The notes beneath the pieces are model-generated. The model was not told where the DNA came from, did not search any database, and saw only the letters and a program-made list of their open reading frames with translations. DNA of 64,000 nt from Thioclava pacifica DSM 10166. Its GTDB lineage: Bacteria > Pseudomonadota > Alphaproteobacteria > Rhodobacterales > Rhodobacteraceae. Numbering within the stretch: the stretch's first letter is position 1; each line of letters opens with the position of its first letter. This document shows positions 35,318 through 43,343 of the stretch, piece after piece. The position numbers and the translations under genes are program-made. The stretch spans positions 310,001-374,000 of the forward strand of contig NZ_AUND01000023.1 of NCBI RefSeq assembly GCF_000714535.1. Reading direction: 5' to 3'.

Positions 35318-35881
35318 ATGATATTTTCTTCCTTTGTAACGCGTTTTGCGGGTGTGTTGGGGGTGGCCATGGTCGCGCTCGCAACAGCGCCGCTGCCGGT
35401 TGCGGCGCAGCAGATGGGGGCAACCGCGGAGACCTACAAGCCGACGATCTGGATTGATCCCGATGGGTGCGAGCATTGGGTGATGGATGACGGCGCCGAG
35501 GGCTATATGGATGCGCGCAAGACCCGCGACGGTCGTCCGGTGTGTCACCGTAACGTCTGCGGCATCGTCCCGACCGACCAGCTTTTCGCGACCGATCGTT
35601 CGGCGATCTCGGCTTCCGGGCGCGACTATCTGCGCAAGTTCTTCAGCACCGCGCAGGCACGCGCTTTCATCATCACCGGCCATACCGACAGCCGCGCCTC
35701 GGACGAGTATAATCTGCGCCTGTCCAAGCGTCGGGCCGAGGCGGTCGCCTCGGTGGCCAAATCGGTCGGTGCATCGGTTCTGGCCGTGAACTGGTATGGC
35801 GAGCGGATGCCGCGTGCGACCAACAAGACGGCGGCGGGCATGGCCCAGAACCGCCGGGTCGAGATCATCTGCGTGAAGTGA
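35318..35881 (+). CDS. OmpA-family outer-membrane protein with WIDP module
   Basis: A 187-residue exported protein. Signal peptide about 1-33 (ending PVAAQQ). Residues about 46-78 form a short module, WIDPDGCEHW, DDGAEGY and GRPVC, which recurs in the next gene. The OmpA peptidoglycan-binding domain follows (about 85-187): FATDRSAISASGR, the signature ITGHTDSRASDEYNLRLSKRRAEAV and a final NRRVEI. It should tie the outer membrane to the cell wall without a beta-barrel of its own. It is closely followed by the lipoprotein gene. Confidence 0.88.
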   Translation: MIFSSFVTRFAGVLGVAMVALATAPLPVAAQQMGATAETYKPTIWIDPDGCEHWVMDDGAEGYMDARKTRDGRPVCHRNVCGIVPTDQLFATDRSAISASGRDYLRKFFSTAQARAFIITGHTDSRASDEYNLRLSKRRAEAVASVAKSVGASVLAVNWYGERMPRATNKTAAGMAQNRRVEIICVK

Positions 35882-35892
35882 GGGCTGGGGAC

Positions 35893-36207
35893 ATGGCAAT
35901 TGTGAAATACCTGACGCTGGCCGCGGCTGCGCTTTCGATCTCGGGTTGTGCGGCGCTCGATCTGGGCGATGTGGGCCCCGACAAATCCATCGACCGGGGC
36001 CTCGACTCCAAGCATCTTAGCCAACTCAAGGCCGGGGTCTGGATCGACCCCGAAGGCTGCGATCACTGGATCATCGACGATGGCGTCGAGGGCTACCTGA
36101 CCGCGCGTGTGGACGATTACGGCCGCCCGATCTGCTCGGGCGCGGGTCCGGTCGACACCGCCGTCGGACCGTTCAAATCCGGCTCTTCGATCGGCGATCC
36201 GCTCTGA
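35893..36207 (+). CDS. Lipoprotein with the same WIDP module
   Basis: A 104-residue lipoprotein. The lipobox is ISGC at about residues 17-20, so Cys20 would be lipidated. Residues about 50-82 carry WIDPEGCDHW, DDGVEGY and GRPIC, closely matching the preceding OmpA protein. No OmpA domain follows, so the module stands alone on a lipid anchor. It lies 11 bases after the OmpA gene; start 35893 (MAIVKYL) is preceded by a GAGGG-like stretch. Likely both act together at the outer membrane. Confidence 0.8.
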   Translation: MAIVKYLTLAAAALSISGCAALDLGDVGPDKSIDRGLDSKHLSQLKAGVWIDPEGCDHWIIDDGVEGYLTARVDDYGRPICSGAGPVDTAVGPFKSGSSIGDPL

Positions 36208-36220
36208 GCGGAAATGGTTC

Positions 36221-36237
36221 TGCACAAAATTTGTGCA
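36221..36237. promoter_or_regulatory. Perfect 17-base palindrome TGCACAAAATTTGTGCA
   Basis: Exact 8+1+8 inverted repeat just before the terminator of the lipoprotein gene and about 150 bases before phoH. Symmetric A/T-centred palindromes of this length are often operator sites for dimeric regulators. Its place in the 3' end of one unit makes a chance or RNA-hairpin role equally possible. Confidence 0.4.
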
Positions 36238-36270
36238 AAAGGCCCGTGCGAACCCTCGCGCGGGCCTTTT
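36237..36270 (+). terminator. Rho-independent terminator after the lipoprotein gene
   Basis: A 14-bp stem with one G-U pair (aaaaggcccgtgcg / cgcgcgggcctttt), a 6-base loop and a T-rich tail (ttttcgttt). Confidence 0.85.
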
Positions 36271-36387
36271 CGTTTCAGTTTGATGAAATCTGCGCTCGGT
36301 TGGCGTGAGCTCACGAAACCAGTGCTTGCGTGAATCTCCGGTCGCAGGCACCATATCTTTACCATACCAGCTAGGGAGACACTGTTT

Positions 36388-37398
36388 TTGGGCTTCAGCG
36401 CGATCACACCCCCGCCCCGCACTCAGGATGCTCACGAGACGCTTCTTGAGTTCCCCGACAACCGGCTGTTGATCGACCTTTGCGGTGAATTTGACCGCAA
36501 CCTGGCCCAGATAGAGCACAAGCTTCAGGTGCACATCCTGCGACGTGGCAACCAATTGGCCGTGGTCGGCGAGCAAGAGGCCCAGCTTCAGGCAGCCTCG
36601 GTCCTCCATCAGCTCTACCAGCGGCTCGAACAGGGCAAGCCGATCGACGCCGAAGAGGTGGACGCCGCGCTGCGCATGGCTGATCTGGGCGGGGCCGGGA
36701 CTTCGATGGACGAACAGCTCGAGATGTTCGAAGCCGGCAAATACGAGATCCGCACCCGCAAGAAACAGGTCGAGCCCCGCACCGAGGCGCAGAAAGCCTA
36801 CGTAAAACATCTGTTCGAGAACGAGCTGGCCTTCGGGATCGGCCCGGCAGGCACCGGCAAGACCTATCTCGCCGTCGCCGTCGGCGTGACGATGCTGGTG
36901 GGCGGTCATGTCGACAAGATCATCCTGAGCCGTCCGGCCGTCGAGGCGGGCGAGCGTCTGGGCTTCCTGCCCGGCGACATGAAGGAGAAGGTCGACCCCT
37001 ACATGCAGCCGCTCTATGACGCGCTGAACGACTTCCTTCCCGCCAAGCAACTTGCGAAGCTGATGGAGGAAAAGCGCATCGAGATCGCGCCGCTCGCCTT
37101 CATGCGGGGTCGGACGCTGTCGAACGCCTTCGTGGTGCTCGACGAGGCGCAGAACGCGACCACGATGCAGATGAAGATGTTCCTCACCCGCCTGGGCCAA
37201 GGCTCGCGCATGGTGATCACCGGCGACCGGTCTCAGGTCGACCTGCCGCGCGGCATGCCCTCGGGGCTGGCCGATGCCGAGCGGATCCTGGGCGCTGTCG
37301 AGGGGATCAGCTTCAACTACTTCACCGCCAAGGACGTGGTGCGCCATCCGATGGTCGCCAAGGTGATCGAGGCCTATGACAGGGCCGAAGCCGAATAA
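36388..37398 (+). CDS. phoH: PhoH-like ATPase
   Basis: A 336-residue P-loop protein of the PhoH family (possible RNA-linked ATPase). An N-terminal KH/PIN-like region (LLIDLCGEFDRNLAQIE) is followed by Walker A GPAGTGKT (about 152-159), the SRPAVEAGERLGFLPGD stretch and Walker B VVLDEAQN. The likely start is TTG at 36388, the only plausible start before the conserved N-terminus, with AGGGAGA about 10 bases upstream. In relatives phoH is part of the miaB-phoH-ybeY block. Here its end overlaps a zinc-ribbon gene instead. Confidence 0.9.
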   Translation: MGFSAITPPPRTQDAHETLLEFPDNRLLIDLCGEFDRNLAQIEHKLQVHILRRGNQLAVVGEQEAQLQAASVLHQLYQRLEQGKPIDAEEVDAALRMADLGGAGTSMDEQLEMFEAGKYEIRTRKKQVEPRTEAQKAYVKHLFENELAFGIGPAGTGKTYLAVAVGVTMLVGGHVDKIILSRPAVEAGERLGFLPGDMKEKVDPYMQPLYDALNDFLPAKQLAKLMEEKRIEIAPLAFMRGRTLSNAFVVLDEAQNATTMQMKMFLTRLGQGSRMVITGDRSQVDLPRGMPSGLADAERILGAVEGISFNYFTAKDVVRHPMVAKVIEAYDRAEAE

Positions 37399-37630
37399 CG
37401 CCGTCCAGCGGCTCTTCCTCTCGCTCCTGCCAGCGCGCTGGGGCGAGAGCCTTTATCGCTCCTCACAGGACTGGAAGATCACCTGCCCGAGTTGCAGTTA
37501 CTCGGTATCCGTCTGGGATGCCGGAGGGATCCGCTGGGGCGCGAAATCGAGGCGCAAGCGGACCTTCGGGAAATGCCCGTCCTGTGGCGAAAAGGTGTGG
37601 TTTGGCTATGAGGATTGGCCGGATCGCTGA
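37376..37630 (+). CDS. Small zinc-ribbon protein overlapping phoH
   Basis: An 84-residue basic protein with two CPSC pairs (about residues 37-40 and 67-70), enough for one zinc ribbon. The first 8 codons overlap the phoH end by 23 bases. The motif spacing and coding-like base use argue that it is real. No known family; it takes the place ybeY has in many relatives but shows no YbeY metal motif (HxxxHxxGH). Confidence 0.7.
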   Translation: MTGPKPNNAVQRLFLSLLPARWGESLYRSSQDWKITCPSCSYSVSVWDAGGIRWGAKSRRKRTFGKCPSCGEKVWFGYEDWPDR

Positions 37631-37648
37631 TCGAAAACGCACCGGATC

Positions 37649-38371
37649 TCACTCGCAATCCGCGTAATCCGAAGTTCTGCATCTGACCGCCCGCGCCTTT
37701 GCGTCCTCCAGCTCTTCGGCAGAGAGTTCGTTCTCGATCCTGCGCAGATAGGTGTCGGTGTCCTCCAGACCGTTCGCCTTCGCGATCTCGATCCACATAT
37801 AGGCCGTAACGAAATCCTGCGGGGCGCCATCTCCGCCAGCGTGCATGAGCCCAAGGTTGAATTGCGCCGGTGGCTCGCCCGCCTTCGCCGCAAAGCTTAT
37901 GCGCGTGAAGGCCTCGTTTTCATCAACCGGCAAAAGCTTTTTCGCGAGCAGAAGATAGCCGAGGACAGCACTGGCCTTGGCATGTCCCTGATCGGCTGCG
38001 CGCCGAAACCACAGACCGGCGACCCAGTCGTCCCGCGGCACCCCAAGCCCGTTGCGATAGCCGATGCCGAGATAGTACTGAGCATCCACAAAGCCCTGCT
38101 CTGCCGAGAGCCGGAACAACTGGATGGCCCGCTTGTCATCTCTCTCGACGCCGAGGCCTTTCGCATACATCAGGCCGAGACTGGCTTGAGCCCTCGCATC
38201 GCCCTGTTCCGACAAGGGCTCCCAGTTCTCGATTGCGACTTGATACTGCCCCGCCTCGTAAGCGGCCTGTCCCGCATCAAAGGTCTGCGCAGATATTTCA
38301 CCGGCCAGCAGCAGTACGGCGAGAAACCCGGAGCAAGTTCGCAGCAGATATCGTCGGGCAGTCATTGTCAT
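37649..38371 (-). CDS. Exported Sel1-repeat protein
   Basis: A 240-residue protein with a signal peptide (cleavage near EISAQ, residue 28) and about four Sel1-like helical repeats of 36 residues: ARAQASLGLMYAKGLGV, VDAQYYLGIGYRNGLGV, AKASAVLGYLLLAKK and PPAQFNLGLMHAGGDGA. Such repeats form protein-binding scaffolds. The C-terminus has two cysteines (VRCRTSDYADC). ATG at 38371 or two codons later. It converges on the zinc-ribbon gene. The partner is unknown. Confidence 0.85.
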   Translation of the reverse strand: MTMTARRYLLRTCSGFLAVLLLAGEISAQTFDAGQAAYEAGQYQVAIENWEPLSEQGDARAQASLGLMYAKGLGVERDDKRAIQLFRLSAEQGFVDAQYYLGIGYRNGLGVPRDDWVAGLWFRRAADQGHAKASAVLGYLLLAKKLLPVDENEAFTRISFAAKAGEPPAQFNLGLMHAGGDGAPQDFVTAYMWIEIAKANGLEDTDTYLRRIENELSAEELEDAKARAVRCRTSDYADCE

Positions 38372-38498
38372 CGAACCACCAAGCCAGCTTCGCCGAATTT
38401 TGGCACGTCACGCCGACAGTCTATCAGACCGCGCTCCGCATACCTACTGAGGAGCCTTCAAGGGGGAGAACGGCTCGCCGGTCGCTGGCTGCAATGAA

Positions 38499-38527
38499 AA
38501 ACGCCCGGTCATCGCGACCGGGCGTTT
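38499..38527 (-). terminator. Rho-independent terminator of ubiK
   Basis: Read on the minus strand: 12-bp perfect stem (aaacgcccggtc / gaccgggcgttt), 5-base loop, then TTTTT. It lies 24 bases after the ubiK stop. Confidence 0.85.
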
Positions 38528-38550
38528 CAAATTTCCAAAGGGGGCAAAGG

Positions 38551-38799
38551 TTAGCCCTTTTTATTGCCTTCGAGCGCCTCGATCCGGGCCTTCAGCGCCT
38601 CGTTTTCCTCACGGGCTTTCTGGGCCATTGCGCGCACCGCGTCGAATTCTTCGCGGGTAACGAAGTCACGATCGGCGAGCCAGCGATCCATCCAGCTCTT
38701 CATCGCGGTCTCGGCCTCGTCCTTCGCGCCCTGGGCCACGCCCATCGCGTTGGTCATCAGCTTGGACATCTCATCGAAAATCTTGTTGGGCGGCTGCAT
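38551..38799 (-). CDS. ubiK: Ubiquinone biosynthesis accessory factor UbiK (BMFP family)
   Basis: An 82-residue protein with an amphipathic N-terminal helix (KIFDEMSKLMTNAMGVAQG) and a C-terminal coiled coil (DFVTREEFDAVRAMAQKAREENEALKARIEALE). It matches the BMFP/UbiK family, which helps the ubiquinone-making enzyme complex. I start at the second ATG (MQPPNK), with GAGGGG 6 bases upstream; the first ATG two codons earlier sits right on that site. It has its own terminator and is divergent from lgt. Confidence 0.88.
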   Translation of the reverse strand: MQPPNKIFDEMSKLMTNAMGVAQGAKDEAETAMKSWMDRWLADRDFVTREEFDAVRAMAQKAREENEALKARIEALEGNKKG

Positions 38800-38922
38800 G
38801 TCCATCCCCTCGCGGTCAAATTCAGGTTCCCCGCTTATATGGGCTGTGCGCGCGGCGGAGGCAAGGTTGACTTCCCGACCCGCGCAGGGCTTTCTCGCCG
38901 CGGCCCATGACAGGAGACAAGC

Positions 38923-39828
38923 GTGCTGCCCCTTGCCATCCCCTTTCCGCAATTCGATCCGGTTGCCTTCACCATTCCAGGGCTCGGCCTGCCGATCCGT
39001 TGGTATGCGCTGGCCTATATCGCGGGGCTGGTGGCGGGCTGGCGGATCATTGTCGCGCTGATGAAGCGCCCCGGCCTCTGGCCTGGCGACCGCGCACCGA
39101 TGGAGGCGGGCAAGGTCGAGGATCTGCTGACGGCGGTGATCCTCGGGGTCGTGCTGGGCGGACGGCTCGGCTTCGTTCTGTTCTACGAGCCTGCTTGGTA
39201 TCTCTCGCATCCGCTCGACATTCTGAAGGTCTGGGAGGGCGGCATGTCCTTCCATGGCGGCTTCCTCGGCACGCTGGTCGCGGGCTGGTGGTTCGCACGC
39301 CGCCACGCGATCCCAAAGCTGCAACTGGCCGACGCGATGGCGCTGGTCGCGCCGATCGGGCTGTTCCTCGGGCGGATCGCGAATTTCATCAAGCCCGAGC
39401 TTTGGGGGCGCCCAACCGATGTGTCTTGGGGCGTTATATTCCCCGGCGATGCGGCGCAGACTTGTCTGGGCATCGCGGGGCAGGTGGATGGCAGCTGTGC
39501 CCGCCACCCGTCGCAGCTTTACGAAGCGGGGCTGGAAGGGCTGCTTCTCGGGGTAATCCTCTGGGGACTGGTGCGGTTCGCGCGCTCGCTCAAACGTCCG
39601 GGCCTGAGCCTCGGGATCTTCCTGATGGGCTACGGGGCCGCGCGTGCCTTCGTTGAGCTGTTCCGCCAAGGAGATGCGCAGTTCGTGACCGTCGACAATC
39701 CCTATGGCCACGTGATCCGCTTCACCGATGGGCTGGGGCTGACGATGGGGCAGGTGCTGTCGTTGCCAATGATCGCGGTGGGGCTGTTCTTCGTGATCCG
39801 GGCGCTGCGCGCGCCGAAAGCCTCGTGA
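38923..39828 (+). CDS. lgt: Prolipoprotein diacylglyceryl transferase
   Basis: A 301-residue inner-membrane enzyme that attaches diacylglyceryl to the lipobox Cys of prolipoproteins. About seven helices; conserved segments are the glycine-rich GGRLGFVLFYEP, the His in GGMSFHGGFLG and the signature GRIANFIKPELWGRPTDVSWGV with the catalytic Arg and Asn. The start is GTG at 38923, with GGAGACA before it. The stop overlaps the next gene as GTGA, so lgt, midA and pgeF form a unit. Confidence 0.96.
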   Translation: MLPLAIPFPQFDPVAFTIPGLGLPIRWYALAYIAGLVAGWRIIVALMKRPGLWPGDRAPMEAGKVEDLLTAVILGVVLGGRLGFVLFYEPAWYLSHPLDILKVWEGGMSFHGGFLGTLVAGWWFARRHAIPKLQLADAMALVAPIGLFLGRIANFIKPELWGRPTDVSWGVIFPGDAAQTCLGIAGQVDGSCARHPSQLYEAGLEGLLLGVILWGLVRFARSLKRPGLSLGIFLMGYGAARAFVELFRQGDAQFVTVDNPYGHVIRFTDGLGLTMGQVLSLPMIAVGLFFVIRALRAPKAS

Positions 39829-40907
39829 CACCGCTGGGCGAAATACTCGCGGCGCAGATCGCCGCCGAAGGGCCGATGCGGCTCGACCGCTACATGGGCG
39901 CGTGCCTGCTGCATCCCGAGCATGGCTATTACGCGACCCGCGATCCGTTCGGGGGGCAGGGCGATTTCATCACCGCGCCCGAGATTTCGCAGATGTTCGG
40001 CGAGATGTTGGGCCTGTGTCTGGCGCAGTCCTGGCTCGATCAGGGGCGGCCCGAGCCGTTTGTGCTGGCGGAGGCCGGGCCGGGGCGGGGCACGCTGATG
40101 GCCGATATGCTGCGCGCGATGCGCTCGGTGCCGGGAATGCTCGAGGCAGCTCGGGTCCACCTGATCGAGGCCTCTGCCACCCTGCGCGAGATCCAGCGCG
40201 CGCGGCTCGAAGGGCACAAGGTCACATGGCACGACAGCATCGACACATTGCCCGCAGCGCCTTTGTTTTTCGTCGCCAACGAATTTATCGACGCGCTGCC
40301 GATCCGGCAATTCCAGCGGGTTGAAAAGGGCTGGGCCGAGCGTCAGGTGGGTCTTGGCCCTGATCGCGTGCTTGTGCCCGGTCTCGCCCCGCCCGTGCGG
40401 CTTGAGGCGTTGGAGCCGCGCATCGCCGACACGCAATTCGGTGACGTGGTCGAGACCTGTGCCCCCGCGGTGAGCATTGCCGAAACGCTGGCCTCCCGGA
40501 TTGCCGCGCAGGGTGGCGCGGCGCTGCTGATCGATTACGGCAACTGGCACAGCCTTGGCGATACGTTCCAGGCGCTCAAGGCGCATCAGCCCGTCGATCC
40601 CTTTGAGGCGCCCGGTGAAGCGGATCTGACGGCCCATGTCGATTTCGAGCCGCTCGCCTCGGCCGCGCGCGCAGCTGGCGCGCAGGTTTCCGCGATGACG
40701 CCGCAAGGCGTCCTGCTCGAGCGGCTCGGGATTACGGCACGGGCGCAGGCGCTTGCTCAAAGCTTGGACGGCGCGGCGCTTGAGGGCCATATCGCCGCGC
40801 ATCGCCGCTTGACCCACCCCGAGGAAATGGGTCACCTGTTTCAGTCTCTGGCGATCGTTGCGCCGGGTGCGGCGCTGCCGCCCGGATTCGATCCCGCCCG
40901 ACCCTGA
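39825..40907 (+). CDS. MidA/NDUFAF7-family SAM methyltransferase
   Basis: A 360-residue enzyme of PF02636. Conserved segments are GYYATRDPFGGQGDFITAPEISQMFGE (about 30-60), the SAM glycine-rich loop EAGPGRGTLMADMLRA (about 82-97) and ANEFIDALPIRQF. The mitochondrial homologue NDUFAF7 methylates an arginine of complex I subunit NDUFS2; a like role on NuoD is possible in this respiring bacterium. It starts GTG at 39825 inside the lgt stop. pgeF follows 15 bases later. Confidence 0.9.
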   Translation: MTPLGEILAAQIAAEGPMRLDRYMGACLLHPEHGYYATRDPFGGQGDFITAPEISQMFGEMLGLCLAQSWLDQGRPEPFVLAEAGPGRGTLMADMLRAMRSVPGMLEAARVHLIEASATLREIQRARLEGHKVTWHDSIDTLPAAPLFFVANEFIDALPIRQFQRVEKGWAERQVGLGPDRVLVPGLAPPVRLEALEPRIADTQFGDVVETCAPAVSIAETLASRIAAQGGAALLIDYGNWHSLGDTFQALKAHQPVDPFEAPGEADLTAHVDFEPLASAARAAGAQVSAMTPQGVLLERLGITARAQALAQSLDGAALEGHIAAHRRLTHPEEMGHLFQSLAIVAPGAALPPGFDPARP

Positions 40908-40922
40908 GCCCGAGAGGACGCG

Positions 40923-41684
40923 ATGGCGACTACGCTCGAAATCCTGACCTCCCCTGCGCTGAACGGCGTTCGGCACGGCTTCTTCACGCGCCGTGGCGGA
41001 GCATCGTCCGGGATCTTTTCGGGGCTCAATTGCGGGCCCGGATCGTCGGATCAGTCCGAAGCCGTGCGCACCAACCGCGCCCGCGCCGCCGATGCATTGG
41101 GCGTTGCCCCCGAGGCGCTGCTTGGTGTCAATCAGGTTCATTCCCCCGATGTCGCGACGCTTGACGGCCCGCCTGTCGGGCCGATCGAGGCCGACGCGAT
41201 CGTCACCGCCACGCCGGGTGTTGCGATTTCCGTACTGACCGCCGATTGCCAGCCCGTTCTCTTTGCCGATGCCAAGGCAGGCGTGATCGGCGCGGCTCAT
41301 GCGGGCTGGCGCGGGGCGCTCGAAGGGGTGCTCGAGAACACGCTCGACGCGATGGAGGCGCTTGGCGCGCATCGCGAGGATACGGTCGCGGTTATCGGGC
41401 CTTGCATCTCCGTGCATGCCTATGAGGTGGGCGAGGAGTTCATGGAGCGCTTCATCATCGAAGACCCGGCCTATGCGCGGTTCTTCTCGGGCGGGCCAAG
41501 CGGGAAGCCGCATTTCGATCTGCCGAGCTTCTCGCTCGATCGCTTGCGCGCGGCGGGCGTGGGCCAGGCGGAATGGATCCGCCAGTGCACATATCGCGAT
41601 CCCGACCGCTTCTATTCCTATCGCCGGACCACCCATGCGGGCGAGGTTGATTACGGTCGCCTGATCTCTGCGATTCGACTGTGA
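40923..41684 (+). CDS. pgeF: Peptidoglycan editing factor PgeF (YfiH, laccase-domain)
   Basis: A 253-residue protein of the YfiH/DUF152 family. Zinc-binding residues are seen in NQVHSPDV, TADCQPVLF and AAHAGWRG, the conserved His-Cys-His set. The E. coli protein removes wrongly inserted serine from cell-wall precursors; the family also has purine nucleoside activities. It ends FYSYRRTTHAGEVDYGRLISAI. Same strand and close spacing put it in an operon with lgt and midA, both envelope- or respiration-linked. Confidence 0.93.
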   Translation: MATTLEILTSPALNGVRHGFFTRRGGASSGIFSGLNCGPGSSDQSEAVRTNRARAADALGVAPEALLGVNQVHSPDVATLDGPPVGPIEADAIVTATPGVAISVLTADCQPVLFADAKAGVIGAAHAGWRGALEGVLENTLDAMEALGAHREDTVAVIGPCISVHAYEVGEEFMERFIIEDPAYARFFSGGPSGKPHFDLPSFSLDRLRAAGVGQAEWIRQCTYRDPDRFYSYRRTTHAGEVDYGRLISAIRL

Positions 41685-41918
41685 TTGAGGCGCGAATGCG
41701 GGCTCAGCGGTCCGAATGACGCCCTACTTGTGACGGGTCTGACGCCAAACCGGCCGAAATCCCTCTGATTTCACGGGAATTTGAAACAATGCGTCGACGC
41801 CACAATCCACGCCTGCGCGGCGCGCAAAAATTTATCCCTGCGCCTCACGCTGGCCCCATTGGATCGCGATAACAGGGTCGAGCCGGATCAAGCCGGTCCG
41901 AAGACGAGGTATAGAGCA

Positions 41919-42077
41919 ATGACCCAGAAAAACCCGACGCGCCGTTGGATGAAATCGGTGCTGGCCGAAGCCGCCCGCTGCGAAACGCCCATGCCCTGGG
42001 CGCGCGCCACCCGCAAGCCGCTGGCCGAGCGCCGCGCCGTCGAGCGGCCGCAGCGCACGCGCTCCGCCGCACGCTGA
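41919..42077 (+). CDS. Small basic protein (52 residues)
   Basis: Starts at ATG 41919 (MTQKNPTRRWMKSVLAEAA) with GAGGT 9-13 bases upstream. It is rich in Arg and Ala, with an amphipathic first half and the segment PMPWARATRKP. Small basic proteins of this type appear to be common in rhodobacteria; I give no function. A longer in-frame start at 41781 has no ribosome site. Confidence 0.55.
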   Translation: MTQKNPTRRWMKSVLAEAARCETPMPWARATRKPLAERRAVERPQRTRSAAR

Positions 42078-42399
42078 TCCGAACCTCGTCCGCGCACCGC
42101 TTTTGGTCATGCCGGTGGGCGGGGCGAGACCCGGTCGGACGCTGCCAAGTCCGACCACCGTCACCCGCGTCCCGGTCTGCTCCCGAGGCGCGGGTGATTC
42201 GTATCTGGAGTGTGTCGAGACTGTGGCCGCGCGTTCGCGCTGGGGAAACACTCGCAGGGGTGGGCCGCAGACTCTCTGGCCACACGGGGACAATAATCGA
42301 GAAAATTTGACGGAAAGCCCTGCGCTGCGCATGTTGGGGGCGTCTCTCTGCAACCGGTGGGGGCCGTAGCAGATGTGACCAGACCGAAAGGCTGATCGC
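42078..42399. other. Intergenic region before the Hint-domain gene
   Basis: 322 bases with no credible gene and no clear hairpin. It likely contains the promoter of the Hint-domain gene, but I cannot place it. Confidence 0.3.
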
Positions 42400-43194
42400 A
42401 TGAATATGACCCACCGGTCCGCGGAGGCAGGTTCTCTCCGCACTGCGACTGACACGCAGGCACCTCGCGTCTTGCGTGCCACACCGCCTTCGCCGAAGCG
42501 CACGCTGCGCGCTTCGGCGATGACGCGGCGCTACTCCACGATGTGGCTCGGTCCCACCGGGCTCATTGAGGAAGAACTTCGCATCGCCCCGGCGATCCCT
42601 CTGTTCGAGGAAGCCTTCTCCGCGCTGGCGCGCGGCTCCGTTCTTGCAACCGAGGACGGCCCGGTCGCCGTCGAGGATCTCGTGCCGGGGATGCGGGTGA
42701 TCACCGCTGACGAGCGCGTCGAAACCGTGACCTGGATTGGCTCGATGACGCTGTTCCCGGCTTCGGCCGAAGAGGCGCACAAGCTGATCCGTGTCACCGC
42801 CGAAGCCTTCGGCCATGGCCGCCCGATGCCTGATCTCGTGCTGGGCCCGCATGCACGGCTTTGCCTGCGCGATGCGAGACTGCGGGCGCGGATGGGAATC
42901 GAGGCCGCCTATGCGCCGATCGCGGGGTTCGTCGACGGTGTCAGCGTGATCGAGGTCTCGCCGGTTTCGCCGGTCAGCGCCTATCACGTCGTGCTCGAGC
43001 GTCACGGCTCGCTCAAGGTCGGCGGTATGGAGATCGAGAGCTATCACCCCGGCGAGGGGATCGAGCGAATGATCGACCCGCGCATGGCCGAGCTGTTCAC
43101 CGCGCTTTTCCCGCAAATCGAACGTTTGCGCGATTTCGGCCCGCTTTGCGCGCCGCGCCTGACCCGGTTCGAGGTCGAGGAAATGCTGATCTGA
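42400..43194 (+). CDS. Hint-domain protein
   Basis: A 264-residue protein with a Hint fold of the Hint_2 type at about 73-215. The first block ALARGSVLATEDGPVAVEDLVPGMRVIT mirrors the usual CFxxGTxIxTxxG start, but the cleavage Cys position is Ala75 (Ser74 precedes it). Later blocks include VLGPHARLCL (the TxxH-like block has PHAR) and YHVVLERHGSLKVGGMEIES. Such proteins are numerous in Rhodobacterales, often with calcium-binding secreted proteins; their role is unknown. No signal peptide. ATG 42400 or 42406. Confidence 0.82.
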   Translation: MNMTHRSAEAGSLRTATDTQAPRVLRATPPSPKRTLRASAMTRRYSTMWLGPTGLIEEELRIAPAIPLFEEAFSALARGSVLATEDGPVAVEDLVPGMRVITADERVETVTWIGSMTLFPASAEEAHKLIRVTAEAFGHGRPMPDLVLGPHARLCLRDARLRARMGIEAAYAPIAGFVDGVSVIEVSPVSPVSAYHVVLERHGSLKVGGMEIESYHPGEGIERMIDPRMAELFTALFPQIERLRDFGPLCAPRLTRFEVEEMLI

Positions 43195-43221
43195 CCCCTG
43201 TCCGGGCAGCCGAGCATACAG

Positions 43222-43262
43222 AACGCCCGCGCCGATGATCCAAGCGCGGGCGTTTGTTTTTT
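43222..43262 (+). terminator. Rho-independent terminator after the Hint gene
   Basis: An 11-bp perfect stem (aacgcccgcgc / gcgcgggcgtt), 11-base loop, then tgtttttt. Confidence 0.88.
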
Positions 43263-43337
43263 AGGGGGTAGGCGAAGGGGGCGCCGCCCCCTCGGCGCGA
43301 TGCGCCTCACCCCCGAGATATTTGGATCAAGAAGAAG
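43263..43337. repeat. Second copy of the CCCCGAGATATTT composite element
   Basis: At 43311-43337 the sequence CCCCGAGATATTT, ggat, CAAGAAGAAG repeats the pattern seen at 28777-28802 with only the 4-base spacer changed. A GC hairpin (gggggcgccgccccc) lies upstream at about 43278-43292, as in the first locus. It again lies between convergent genes, ending at the pepF stop codon. Confidence 0.85.
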
Positions 43338-43343
43338 CGGCGA

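Noticed and set aside
41781-41918. Longer N-terminus for the 52-residue basic protein
   Set aside because: No ribosome site at 41781, and GAGGT precedes 41919.
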